NCBI RefSeq assembly: GCF_000485595.1
Contig: NW_014577729.1
Location: 44,717-80,895, forward strand
DNA: 36,179 nt
Origin: Priapulus caudatus
Taxonomy: Eukaryota; Priapulida; Priapulimorpha; Priapulimorphida; Priapulidae
Reading direction: 5' to 3'
Of the stretch, positions 21,301-30,339 are shown one piece after another. The notes beneath the pieces were generated by a model that saw only the letters and a list, made by a program, of their open reading frames with translations, was not told where the DNA came from and did not search any database. Position numbers and translations under genes: made by a program. How positions within the stretch are numbered: position 1 is the stretch's first letter; each line of letters starts with the position of its first letter.

Positions 21301-24300
21301 GTAATTTGACTGGAATATATTTTATTGTTTTTAATTGCGCGATATTCGAAAACCAAAATGGCCATCATTTAGGCGTAGCGCCATCTCTCGTCAAGATTTC
21401 AGACTCAGATCTGAAACATTTATTTTCGCATCAAAACTTATGCATATATCATTATCAAGAGTATATAATTGGAGATATGCTATATAATGGGAATTCTCCC
21501 ATATATACTCTTGCTTTATATATCCCCCCCTCCCTCTTCTATCACTCCCAAGGTGAGCTACAGTGTCATTGATACTTTCATTATATTTTAGTAGGTCTCA
21601 GGGGAGAGATAGTGAATATAGAAATAAGTTGTGGATATAGAAATCAGTTAACCCTAACCCTAACCCTAATCCTAACCCTAACCCTAACCCTAACCCTATC
21701 CCTAATTCTAAATTTAAAAAAAAATAGCCAAAAATAATAAACAATAAAATAAATAAAAGTAAAAATTAGCCAATCAGAGCCGTTTTTATTGGCGCTTAAC
21801 GCGCTCTCTAGCGGATCACTATCTCTCCCCTGTGCAAAATTTATTATATTTAGCATGTATGACTCGTGCATATATATGGTAGATCTGTACGGCAGGGATT
21901 TACACTGTCTTATTTAAACATCGGAATCCAATGACGTTGTTATAGCCAGATCAATGTCGATACATGTCGATGCCTTGGAGCGTCTTTAGAGCGACCCTGA
22001 TGGTTTTTTCTCTGCATGTTTCCGGCAGCGCGATGCGGGAGAGTTGGACGCAGAGGCCTTGCAGATAACCGCCCAGCTGCTTGCAGGCAACCCAGATGTG
22101 TCGACGCTGTGGAACTATCGCAGAGCGGTGCTGCAACACTACATCGATACGAAGTGAGTCCCCATGGAATATGCCTCTCAAGAGGTTGTTCCTGGGGAGA
22201 GATCCGGATCCTGATCGGAATCGAATTCGTGCATAGATTCGTATTTTGTAATCGTGTTTCGTCACAGAACTGAGCCGGACAACATTTGTATGGTTTCTCC
22301 CCAATATCACTTACTATCAAGTAGCCATAAAACTGCGTGCTTCCTGCTGGCTCATTGCTTACTTTGACAAGTAGAGCTTACTATGTAGGTCACACATATG
22401 TGGTTTCTCTCTCCCTTTCTCTCTTTCTCATCCCTCCCTCCCTCCCTCTCTCTCCCTCTCTACTTCCCTCCCTCCCTCCCTCCATCCCTCTCCCTCTCTC
22501 CCTCTCTCCCTTTCTCCCTTCGCCATCCCTCTCTCCCTTCCTCCCCGTCCCTCTCTCCCATTTCCCTCCCTCCCTCCTCTCCCTCTCTGTCTTTCTCTCA
22601 CATTCTCTTTCTCTTGCTTCCTCTCTGAAGTATTTTCTCATTATTTCCTTCTACACAAGTGCCAAAATTCGCACGTTTCGCACCTACCCCTCATATGATT
22701 CGCCTCCTCTCTCATACACCCATCCCCGTAACACGATCCACATCTGTTCGTTCTCTCGCCGCGTCGCTCATCTTCTCCCTCCTCATCATCATCGTAGGAG
22801 CGAGGATGAAGTTCAGGCGGCGTGCGTGGAGGAACTCGACTTTCTCGAGTCGTGCCTGCGCGTCAACCCCAAGTCATACGGCGTGTGGCACCATCGCGCA
22901 TGGACGCTGTCCGGCGCGCCGCGGCCTGACTGGACGCGCGAGCTTCAGCTCTGCGACAAGTTCCTCGAGTACGACGAGAGAAACTGTGAGTGCTTCCTCT
23001 GACGACGAGAGAGTTTTCAGAAGAAAAAAAAGAGACAGAGTTTTCTGACCCTTGCGGTGTTGCACTTCGTTAGCCTTCTGGTCACGCGGGCCTTCGTTAG
23101 TCCTACGGTCGCTAGAGATTGTACTTTATATTTTTTAGATTGTATTTTTCTATCACAAATCCCCTGTGAAGTTCCACTACTTTGTACTATAATATAATAA
23201 TTTTTTCTGAACCATCGTAATGCTTTCTAAATCGCCGTCATACTTTCTGAACCATCATACTGCTTTCTGTACTATCGTAACGCTTTCTGCGCTTTCCTAA
23301 TTCTTGCTGTCCTATCGTAATGCTGTCTGTTCCATCGTAAAGCATCCTGTAGCTTTGAGTGTTTATAAGAGCGTGAACTTCAAGGGCATAGCCAGGAATT
23401 TGGATTGGGGGGTCCTCAAGCGAGTAAAAAAAAAATTTGGGAGTTAAATGTAAAAATAGTGCTTTAAAATTAATTTAGACACTGTTTTGTTGACAATACT
23501 ATTTCTTCTGCAGATCTTTTTTTTTATTTTTGAATTTTTGAATTTTGTTTGAATTTTGTTTTGGATTTTGATTTTGATTGGGGGGGTCGGTCCTAGGGCC
23601 CCCAGGACCCCCCCTGGCTACGCGCTTGGTGAACTTGCTGATCCTGCTCTTACTCTCATGCTGCAGTCCACTGCTGGGACCACCGCAGGTTTGTCGTGAA
23701 GTGCTCCGGAGTATCCGCGGAGGCGGAACTCGAATTCACGGACACTAAGATCAGCACAAACTTCTCCAACTACTCATCTTGGTATTACAGGTAATGCACA
23801 GCTCCTACTTCTACGTCTGCTTCTTCACCTTCCTACTTCTGCCTCTTTGCCCTTCTACTTCGACTTCTTCACCCGTTTACTTCACATTAAAGTGATTACG
23901 TCACTGGAAATAATAAAATTAAAAAAAATATTTCCACTTTTTCGCAAAATGTAAGTAATTCTGTTCACTTTTTATGGTTAAATTGCTGCAATATACTTCC
24001 TATTTTACTATATTGTTCGATGAAAACATACACTCGTGACTCATACATAGCCAATAGCAAGCAATTAATGTTAGGATAATAATATCAAATCGTCCAGGTT
24101 TTTTGGATTTTTAGCTAGTTGAGAAACAATCTTATCAGGTAAGGATTTGACGATACATCTAGTTCCGTTAGTACTTTACCTTTAATGTAAAGCAATGGCA
24201 ATTTTTTTTTACAAATATACACCATAAAAAATTTGTGACGTAGTCAATTTAACGGTGCTTTCTTCTGTTGGCTTCCAGGAGCAAGTTGCTTCCCATCGTT

Positions 24301-27300
24301 CATCCGGCAACGGATGGGAGCGGGAGGGTGGCAGAGGCTGAGCTACTGAAAGGTAATGCTGGTCAGATGCAGCGTATTAGCCAGCGAGCCATGCAGCCGT
24401 GATTTGCACAGTCAGTTTTGAAACTGCACGGCCTAAAATGTGTAGCACGGCCTAAAATATTGATCTAAAGCCGTGTACATTTGTAAAATTGCACTCCGAA
24501 ATATTTTTTCTGCACTCCCACAATACTCATTCCTGGCTAATACCCTGGTCAGATGCTGCGACACTAGAATAACGAACTAGATTAATCAAATACCAAAGAC
24601 GAGGTAAACTAGCTCGTGTTTAATTTCAAATTTGTGATGGAAACAATGCGAGATTCGTTTGCAAATCATTGAAATTTGCAAGAAGTTGAAAATCGCGAAT
24701 GATGACTTCGTATTTTTATATAATAGATTATATTACGGCCTAACGAAAATTCGTTCTATATAAAATGGTGTATGGCATAAAATAGTATAACTTTACTATG
24801 GGGGTTTTACCAGACGTTTATTTCATGAATTGCAGAGTTTCAGCTGGTACAGAATGCTTTCTTCACGGATCCGAATGACCAGAGCGCTTGGTTCTACCAT
24901 CGCTGGTTGCTAGGAAAAGGTAAGATCCGATTACATTCCTGCTGATGCTAATGCATGACTGAATGATGCAAGGCTAATCACATTGTTGTTTCTGTCACCA
25001 AGACAGTAATTTCTTTGTTTACTGAATTGGGGATAAATTGGGTTGTTGTTCTTCTGGCGTTGTAGCGAGTGGGTTTTTTGCTGCGAAAAATGCTGGCTGA
25101 CTTTTAATTCTGGATGTTAAAGTGATTACGTCACCGTAAATAATATAAAAAAAATATATATTTCCAGTTTTTCACAAAATACAAGTAATTCTGTTTACTG
25201 TTTATGGTTAAATTGCTGCATTATACTTCCTGTTTTACTATATTGTTCGATGTGAACATACACTCGTGACTCATACATAGCCAATAGCAAGCAATTAATG
25301 TCGGGAACATAATATCAAATCGTCCAGGTTTTTTGGATTTTTAACTAGTTGAGAAACAATCTTATCAGGTAAGAATTTGACGATACATTTAGTTCTTACT
25401 TTTAATGTAAAAAAATGGCAACAAACATTTTACAAATTTTACCATCGAAAATTCGTGACGTAGCCAATTTAAATGTTTGCAGGTGAGCAGAGGCTAGCGT
25501 TGGATTGCATACATATCAGCAGAGACCCATGCCGTGCGAGTGTCAGACTCACTAAACCAGTGAAGGTAGGTCGAAATAAATATTCCAAATCGTAGAAGCT
25601 AGATCGAAATAAATGTACTAAATCATTGAAGATTGTATATATACTATTTACTAAACCTGTGAAGGTAGGTCGAAGTAAAAGTGTTAAAACGTAGAAGCTA
25701 GATCGAAATAAATGTACTAAATCGTTGAAGGTTGTATATATATACTATTTACTAAACCGTGAAGGTAGGTCGAAGTAAAAGTGTTAAAACGTAGAAGCTA
25801 GATCGAAATAAATGTACTAAATCGTTGAAGGTTGTATATACTATTTAGTAAACCCGTGAAGGTAGGTCGAAATAAAAGTGTTAAACTGTTGATGGTAGAT
25901 CGAAATAAATATGCTAAACCAGCGAAGGTAGGTCAAAATACACAAAGCATTGAAGGTAGATCGAAACAAATTTGGTAAACCAGTGACGGAAGATCGAAAT
26001 ACATATGCTAAAGCATTGAAGGTTGGTCGAAATAAATTTGGTAAAATTTCACCCATTCACAGCACATGCAGTCTTTAACCGATCTTCCTCTGCATATTAC
26101 TCCAGTCATGACTGTGGCAATTTCACCGGGACTGTATATATACGGGCGGCACTTGGGTTTCACGACCTTGTTTTTTTACAGGGCCACGACCACAGATGCA
26201 CGTTGAAGGTTGGTCGAAATAAACGTACTATGTAAATAAATCTTTTACAGTTGGGCCACGACCACGTCAGCTTGAGTATTTCTGTTGACGGCAAGCCGGT
26301 TGAGGACTGCCGCTGGAAAAACGCGACGCGGGGCAGCGACTACGGAATGCTCTGGGTATCCTTTTGTTTATGGAGCAACCAGGGTAGAAAATACACGGGA
26401 GCGATGAGCGATTCGCTATTCAAACTTCCGAAATCGCTCCCGTGAGTCTCAAAATAGCTCCCGTAAAATTTTTGACGAGAGCTATTTTTCCCACATACTT
26501 GAAAAAGAGCTCCCATGAAAAAAAGTCATTTTTTCCCTGGCAGCAACAGTGTATTATCTTCCTCGCAGCTTCTCAATTTCTCATCTGGCGCCAGCGGAGA
26601 GCTAATTTCTTTATTTTTTTATCAATCATGGTGCAAATTTTTGTTTAATGTGCGTAATTTGTCGGCGAATGTACGGTCTGCGTTACTCAGTCCTTTCATC
26701 ACGGGGAACCTTTAGAAAACTTCCTGGAAAAAACCCTGAGAAATAAAAAGAAAATCCGGAAATTCCGCTGAGGAAAAAGTGCTCTCGTCTCGCGGGAGCC
26801 ACGCCCTAACGACGTACCACCTTAACGACGTGCGCGTGCCAGACGTACGATGTTCCGCGCGGGACCCTCACAGAGCGAGGCGAGCATGTGATCACGGCGG
26901 AGCTGTCGAGCGGCGATAACGACGACGACGACAAGAGGCTGTCCTTGAGCTGCACGCTGCCGGCCGACCGCGGCGAGTGCAAGATGGCGATGCGGACGTC
27001 GTTCTGCAGGTACTCCTTAGAAAGAATAGAAAATTTATCAAAAAAGGAAAAGAAAAATAGAATAAAATACGATAGATCGGAAAAGAATACTGCAGGTATT
27101 CTTCACAGGTCGCATACGTGGTTGCAGAGTTTACCGTAAAAATACCTTAAATTTCGGTTGAATTCGCGCGCGAGACCATCTTTTTCTCTAAGTAAAGTGT
27201 AATTTTATAATTTACAATGCCTAATTTTTGACTCGCCTTGCCACGACAGAAGCATTGCATAAGCAATGTAAGTTCCGTATCAATCGTAAACCAGTAGCAC

Positions 27301-29632
27301 TATACAATACTATACTATACAATACTATACTACCCAACCTCAGCCTCACAAATACCCCTAAATTTTGCGTGAATTCGCACGCTAAACCGCAGGCGTTTGT
27401 GTCGGCGATAATTAGCGATCCTCGTTCGTCCGCTGCTCGGCAGATCTCGGATGACGGCGGCGAAGACGGAGACGCTCACCGACGAGCTGGAGTCGTGCAA
27501 GCAGCTCGACGAACTCGAACCGAACAACAAGTGTACGTCTTCATCGCCGCGGCGACGGCGGCAGCTGCGGCCGTCAACGTTCCGCTCATATACGTTTATT
27601 ATGGACATACATGATCTTGCGGTTTCAATTTCGGTTTGCGGCCCGTAACATTTCGATTCGGTTTCGATCCGTCGTCTCGTTCGTGAGGAACGTTCCGCAA
27701 TAAACAACAACAAGTGTACGTCTTTATCCTGACGTCCCAGCGTGTCACACCGTTCATTCGACCGGTGGCCGCCTTAATTGGAACAATTACGTCATCGTTA
27801 ATCTAAATCGTCTTTAACGGTCAAAATTGGTTAAAAAAAAATTTTACGCAAATTTGTGTGTCGTGTGACATTTTTCGACCCCGCGACAGCGTGATCGCTC
27901 GCGTTGATTCGGTTCACGGCCCGTAACATTTCGATTTGGCTTCGATCCGTCGTCGCGTTCTCAAGGAACGTTGACTGATGTTGACGAGCGACGGAGGTAC
28001 GTGGAGACAGCGCGAGACGCCGTCACGAGGGGATGCCTGCTGTCGTTTCAGGGGCCCTGCTGACGATTGTTCTCTTGATGAGGGCACTGGACCCACTGGG
28101 ACGCGAGGCGGAGACGCTGGACTACCTGTCGCAGCTCAGCGAGGTCGACCCCTACCGCGGAAACTACTACCGCGATCTCGGTACGCGAACTTGGTTCCTC
28201 CCCCTCTCCCTCACTCCACGCCTCCCTCCCTCAGCGCAATAATCCCTCCTTCTACGCAATCCGTCCCTCCCTCCCTTCCTCCTGCTGAACTACCTGTCGC
28301 AGCTCGGCGAGGTCGACCCCTACCGCGGAAACTACTACCGCGATCTCGGTACGCGAACTTGGTTCCTCCCCGTCTCCCTCACTCCACGCCTCCCTCCCTC
28401 AGCGCAATCCCTCCCTCCCTCCCTCTACGCGATCCGTCCCTCCCTTCCTTCCTCCTGCTGGACTACCTGTCGCGGCTCGGCGAGGTCGACCCCTACTGCG
28501 GAAGCTACTACCGCGATCTCGGTACGCGAACTTTGTTCCTCCCTCTCTCCCTCACTCCACGCCTCCCTCCTTCCACGCGATCCCTCCCTCACTTTGCGTG
28601 CTCCTTCCCTCCCTCCATCCCTTTTTTACTCCGTCCCTCCTCCCTCCCTCCGCTCAACTCATATACAGTAACTAGCTGCATAGTTGGGAAGTTAGGGTCT
28701 CGTTTGCTGGTTATTCTTCGAGGATTACTTGAAGCCATCTGCTGGCAACCGAGGGTAGTCACTGCCAGAGTGTTTTACATCCTATGTGGTTCTTTTACAT
28801 TCCCATCATGGTGTATACTGTTCACAGGGAGCAAGTTCATCATGGAGAATGTTCTGGAGCAGCAGCAGCATTTAGAGGACAAGGTCGCGTTGAAGGACAA
28901 AGGCTTAACGGCACTGTACTACACTGAATACCTAGCCACAGTGTCAGAGGTGAGGCAACATGAACTGTGGTCAGAGATACGACTTATTATCTTACTAAAT
29001 CAAAGGCGTTGTTTATTATCAGCTATTGTTGTTTATGTTTAGGTATTGTGTAGCACTCTAGACAGTTAATTACAACTCGTATTGCAGTTAAATCTCGCTT
29101 CGAACAAGCTGACAAATGTCAGCCAGTGCTGCCATCTACAGTGCGTTACCAAGCTTATACTGGATGACAACGAGTTGGAGAGCTGTGTCGGGCTGGGGCA
29201 GCTGCCGTTGTTAGTGGAGCTCTCACTGCAGAACAACAGTATCCTTTACCCATGCAAAGAATCTGTCTGCATCAGCTCGTTCCACGATCCCACATACACC
29301 ATAACACGAATTTCAAAACGTTAAATAAACCCAGCTCATATATAGATCTGTGAAGTTTGCAAAAAGAAATAACATAAAGGAAAACAATTGATAATTTCGC
29401 GTAAAGAAATGGCAGTCTGTTTTGTTTCGAGAAGGGACAGACACATAATGACATTATAAGTATCCTTGACGATCTCACAGAGTTGTCCACCGTCGATGCG
29501 GTGGCGCCACTGTCCACGTGTCCTCGGTTGGAGAGGCTGGATCTTCGCGGGAACCCGATGGCGAGCGATTGTGCCGTCGTCGAGAGCGTGCGAGCCGCAC
29601 TTCCACAAGTTAGAGAGCTGCTGCTAGTGTGA
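18398..29632 (+). CDS. RABGGTA: Rab geranylgeranyltransferase alpha subunit
   Basis: Alpha subunit of Rab GGTase II, which with RABGGTB and REP geranylgeranylates Rab C-termini. Fifteen coding exons: 18398-18400 (ATG only), 20396-20506, 22029-22153, 22798-22985, 23667-23790, 24279-24352, 24836-24919, 25483-25565, 26251-26355, 26843-27009, 27444-27532, 28052-28180, 28828-28949, 29088-29238, 29481-29632. Phases close exactly, giving 568 aa (human 567). The start is MHGRLKV, with exon 1 ending ATG|GTATGT. Prenyltransferase alpha repeats are clear: [63 protein letters not shown]. An Ig-like insert follows (exons 8-10), then [24 protein letters not shown] and C-terminal LRRs ([33 protein letters not shown]). 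Introns after exons 9 and 14 are U12 type. Confidence 0.97.
18533..20175 (-). pseudogene. 5'-truncated non-LTR retrotransposon (reverse transcriptase)
   Basis: In RABGGTA intron 1, antisense to the gene. A 325-residue frame (20137-19160) has the RT palm motifs [20 protein letters not shown] and [11 protein letters not shown], then [34 protein letters not shown] and LLCGIAPP. The frame shifts near 19250 to [11 protein letters not shown] and [14 protein letters not shown], then after the insert at 18780-19120 continues MQKWG and [16 protein letters not shown], the terminal Cys/His motif, with a premature stop before it. The 3' tail is (GAA)n at about 18533-18550. The endonuclease and N-terminal RT are missing, and another frameshift lies near 20140. 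It belongs to the jockey/I-like broad group; I do not assign a clade. Confidence 0.9.
18780..19120. mobile_element. Telomere-repeat foldback element B, inside the LINE
   Basis: A 341-bp element with long inverted arms (about 105-110 bp): GGTGCAAATCCACTTTAGGC, ATCACGAAGTGATGCACAGA, TATCAAGGAATGATGCAAAA and their complements. The left arm leads into about 60 bp of CCCTAA repeats (18887-18947), and the right arm is preceded by TTAGGG repeats (about 18988-19013). The 9-bp direct repeat TGAGTGCCC flanks it at 18771-18779 and 19121-19129. Removing the element and one copy restores the LINE frame [11 protein letters not shown]. Confidence 0.93.
20201..20311. repeat. Small foldback with CTAGAGAC repeats
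   Basis: TATCAGGAGTAGATAATAGA at the left pairs perfectly with TCTATTATCTACTCCTGATA at the right. The loop consists of (T)CTAGAGAC repeats. It lies between the LINE and RABGGTA exon 2, whose acceptor is 85 bp downstream. No target duplication was identified. Confidence 0.8.
20575..21235. repeat. Tandem dispersed repeat with (CGTC)n lead
   Basis: GTCCGTCC microsatellite (about 20590-20640) followed by a roughly 230-bp block starting GGCTACGGTCAACGATAACT and containing GAGCACGCCAGTCGACCTAC. The block recurs in the same orientation about 304 bp later. A third short piece (CAGTTGTTACTCCTATGGGA) appears near 21179. It lies in RABGGTA intron 2. Confidence 0.88.
21453..21514. repeat. Imperfect palindrome related to the one at 34416
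   Basis: ATCAAGAGTATATAATTGGA at the left resembles ATCAAGAGTACATAATAGGA at 34416, and the right half ends ATATACTCTTG. The centre is GGGAATTCTCCC. It is probably a diverged copy of the same small foldback. Confidence 0.55.
21589..21842. mobile_element. Telomere-repeat foldback element D
   Basis: Inverted ends CAGGGGAGAGATAGTGA (from 21599) and TCACTATCTCTCCCCTG (to 21833) enclose about nine CCCTAA-type units (21650-21706) followed by an A-rich segment. The 9-mer ATTATATTT lies on both sides (21580-21588 and 21843-21851), which would make the element slightly larger than the clear inverted repeat. Because that 9-mer is AT-rich it could be chance. The CAGGGG ends would also suit a hAT-type MITE. 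It lies in RABGGTA intron 2. Confidence 0.72.
22400..22630. repeat. CT-rich polypyrimidine microsatellite
   Basis: Long CCCT/CTCT tract in RABGGTA intron 3, with open frames on both strands that are purely low complexity. No gene is assigned. Confidence 0.92.
23200..23350. repeat. Degenerate tandem repeat, 21-23 bp unit
   Basis: About seven diverged units of the type CTTTCTGAACCATCGTAATG in RABGGTA intron 4. Confidence 0.65.
23887..24252. mobile_element. Copy 2 of the TTAA-ended MITE
   Basis: Begins TTAAAGTGATTACGTCAC and ends GTGACGTAGTCAATTTAA. Inside the TTAA ends, the inverted termini A(G/T)TGA(T/C)TACGTCAC match at 12 of 14 positions. TTAA at both ends fits a piggyBac-type TTAA target duplication. 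The right end is 26 bp upstream of RABGGTA exon 6. It is highly similar over its full length to 25117-25472. Confidence 0.85.
25117..25472. mobile_element. Copy 3 of the TTAA-ended MITE
   Basis: Begins TTAAAGTGATTACGTCAC, ends GTGACGTAGCCAATTTAA. Its end lies only 10 bp before RABGGTA exon 8 (TTAAATGTTTGCAG then exon), so the branch point and much of the acceptor environment of intron 7 must come from the MITE itself. Confidence 0.87.
25551..26235 (+). repeat. Minisatellite grown from the RABGGTA exon-8 donor and exon-9 acceptor
   Basis: The exon-8 end ACTAAACCAGTGAAG|GTAGGTCGAAA is repeated with drift at about 25652, 25751, 25849 and 25916, and weakly to 26040, mixed with related units GAAGCTAGATCGAAATAAA. 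Several copies keep an intact GTGAAG|GTAGGT donor. At 26166-26190 TTTTTTACAGGGCCACGACC is a copy of the real exon-9 acceptor (CTTTTACAGTTGGGCCACGA at 26242), and the same GGTTGGTCGAAATAAA unit lies between them. Almost all of intron 8 is therefore made of these units. Confidence 0.85.
26356..26842 (+). other. U12-type intron (RABGGTA intron 9)
   Basis: The donor GTATCCTTTT right after CTCTGG equals the U12 5' splice-site consensus. Upstream of the acceptor GCCAG, ACCTTAAC (26819-26826) fits the U12 branch consensus TTCCTTAAC, with the branch A about 17 nt from the splice site, and there is no polypyrimidine tract. The exon join keeps the frame (GMLW|TYDVPRG). Confidence 0.85.
26450..26800. 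other. Body of RABGGTA intron 9, nothing recognised
   Basis: Repeated AGCTCCCGT/GAGCTATTTTTC words but no gene or clear element. Confidence 0.45.
27638..27970. repeat. Direct repeats and a second exon-11 donor edge in RABGGTA intron 11
   Basis: CGGCCCGTAACATTTCGATT with following TTCGATCCGTCGTC recurs at about 27640 and 27919. AACAACAAGTGTACGTCTT, the exon-11 end plus donor (27525 onwards), recurs at about 27706. Confidence 0.75.
28117..28640 (+). repeat. Triplicated donor edge of RABGGTA exon 12
   Basis: The last 64 coding bases of exon 12 (28117-28180, [20 protein letters not shown]) with the GTACGCGAACTT donor and a following CT-rich intron block recur at 28285-28348 and 28458-28521, spaced 168 and 173 bp. 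Both extra copies keep their GT donor and are preceded by CT-rich tracts and TGTCG(C)AG-like sequence. Confidence 0.92.
29239..29480 (+). other. U12-type intron (RABGGTA intron 14)
   Basis: Donor GTATCCTTT after CAGAACAACA. ATCCTTGAC at 29462-29470 fits the U12 branch consensus, with the branch A 11 nt before the CACAG acceptor. Only this acceptor gives the correct frame into the last exon ([10 protein letters not shown]); an AG closer to the branch would shift it. Confidence 0.9.
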
Positions 29633-29741
29633 AGCCGCCTCCCCCGCCGCGTCGTCGGGAGAGGCATCACGTGTCGACCAAGAGAGGAAGAAAGAGAAAG
29701 TGAACTAAATTCACGGTTGTTTTTAAATTTCTGTGACAAGG

Positions 29742-29830
29742 TCAGAGAGTTGCTTGCTGGTGTGACGACGCCTCCCCCGCCGCGCCGCCACGACGTGCCG
29801 AGAAGACGTGACGTCATCCACGCAGCATCG
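29742..29830 (+). repeat. Second copy of the RABGGTA 3' coding end
   Basis: GTCAGAGAGTTGCTTGCTGG and GACGCCTCCCCCGCCGCG repeat the end of exon 15 and its 3' UTR (from 29610), offset about 132 bp. The copy no longer holds the stop codon in the same place. Confidence 0.8.
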
Positions 29831-29871
29831 TCGGTAGAGGTTTCGCGCGTAGAGCGAACGAGAGAGGAAGA

Positions 29872-30181
29872 CAGACCTGCCAACCCTTACGATTTTTTCG
29901 TATTCCTTACGAATTCCATGATGTTTCTACGAATGTACGATCAAACTGAAAAACTTACGATTTTTTACGACTTGTGGAAATTAATGTTTTTTACATTGTG
30001 AGCCGAGAAATATCTGGCGATTGTAGGCGCAGCCATATTGGATCACGCGTTCACGTTGTTCTCGCGTGATCTAGAGTTAGTCCCATCATTCATTGCGCGC
30101 ATAACATACAAACAAAATGGCCGCCTGCTGCAAGAAAAGAAAAGCCTTACTATTTTCATGAATCACAGGTTGGCAGGTCTG
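29872..30181. mobile_element. MITE with CAGACCTGCCAACC termini
   Basis: Left CAGACCTGCCAACC and right GGTTGGCAGGTCTG are perfect inverted ends enclosing about 280 bp with CTTACGATTTTTT words. No matching flanking duplication is seen. It lies 35 bp upstream of the orphan PH-BEACH-like exon. Confidence 0.82.
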
Positions 30182-30216
30182 TATATTGCTATATCACGTC
30201 CGTCTCACACACACAG

Positions 30217-30315
30217 GTGCTTGCATACTGTGAGAACATCCACGGAAAGTGGCACTTCTCAGAAGTGCGCGCCATCTTCTGCCGCCAGTACCTGCTGAGC
30301 GGAAGAGGACGCGAC
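30217..30315 (+). pseudogene. Orphan exon like the neurobeachin/LRBA PH-BEACH region
   Basis: After a CACACACACAG acceptor, the plus strand reads VLAYCENIHGKWHFSEVRAI then FCRQYLL, which matches the conserved VL.Y..GLHGKW.FSEIRAIFSRRYLLQ segment of neurobeachin/LRBA/rugose proteins, where the PH-like domain meets the BEACH domain. After YLL similarity stops (SGRGRD), and a possible donor GAC|GTAAAC follows at 30316. No further exons of such a gene are recognisable in the 3 kb to the right or in the RABGGTA territory to the left. It is either a captured gene fragment or an isolated exon of a gene outside the window. Confidence 0.6.
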
Positions 30316-30339
30316 GTAAACTTCACGAGGTTGTCTTTC

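Noticed and set aside
22337-23002. 221-residue plus-strand frame
   Set aside because: The first two thirds are CT microsatellite translation. Only 22798-22985 is real (RABGGTA exon 4).
27978-29042. 354-residue plus-strand frame
   Set aside because: It runs through the triplicated exon-12 edge and CT tracts. Only 28828-28949 (exon 13, in its own frame) and 28052-28180 are coding.
29471-29471. Acceptor at the AG just after the ATAAG at 29460
   Set aside because: Using that AG puts the last RABGGTA exon out of frame. The later CACAG fits both frame and U12 branch distance.
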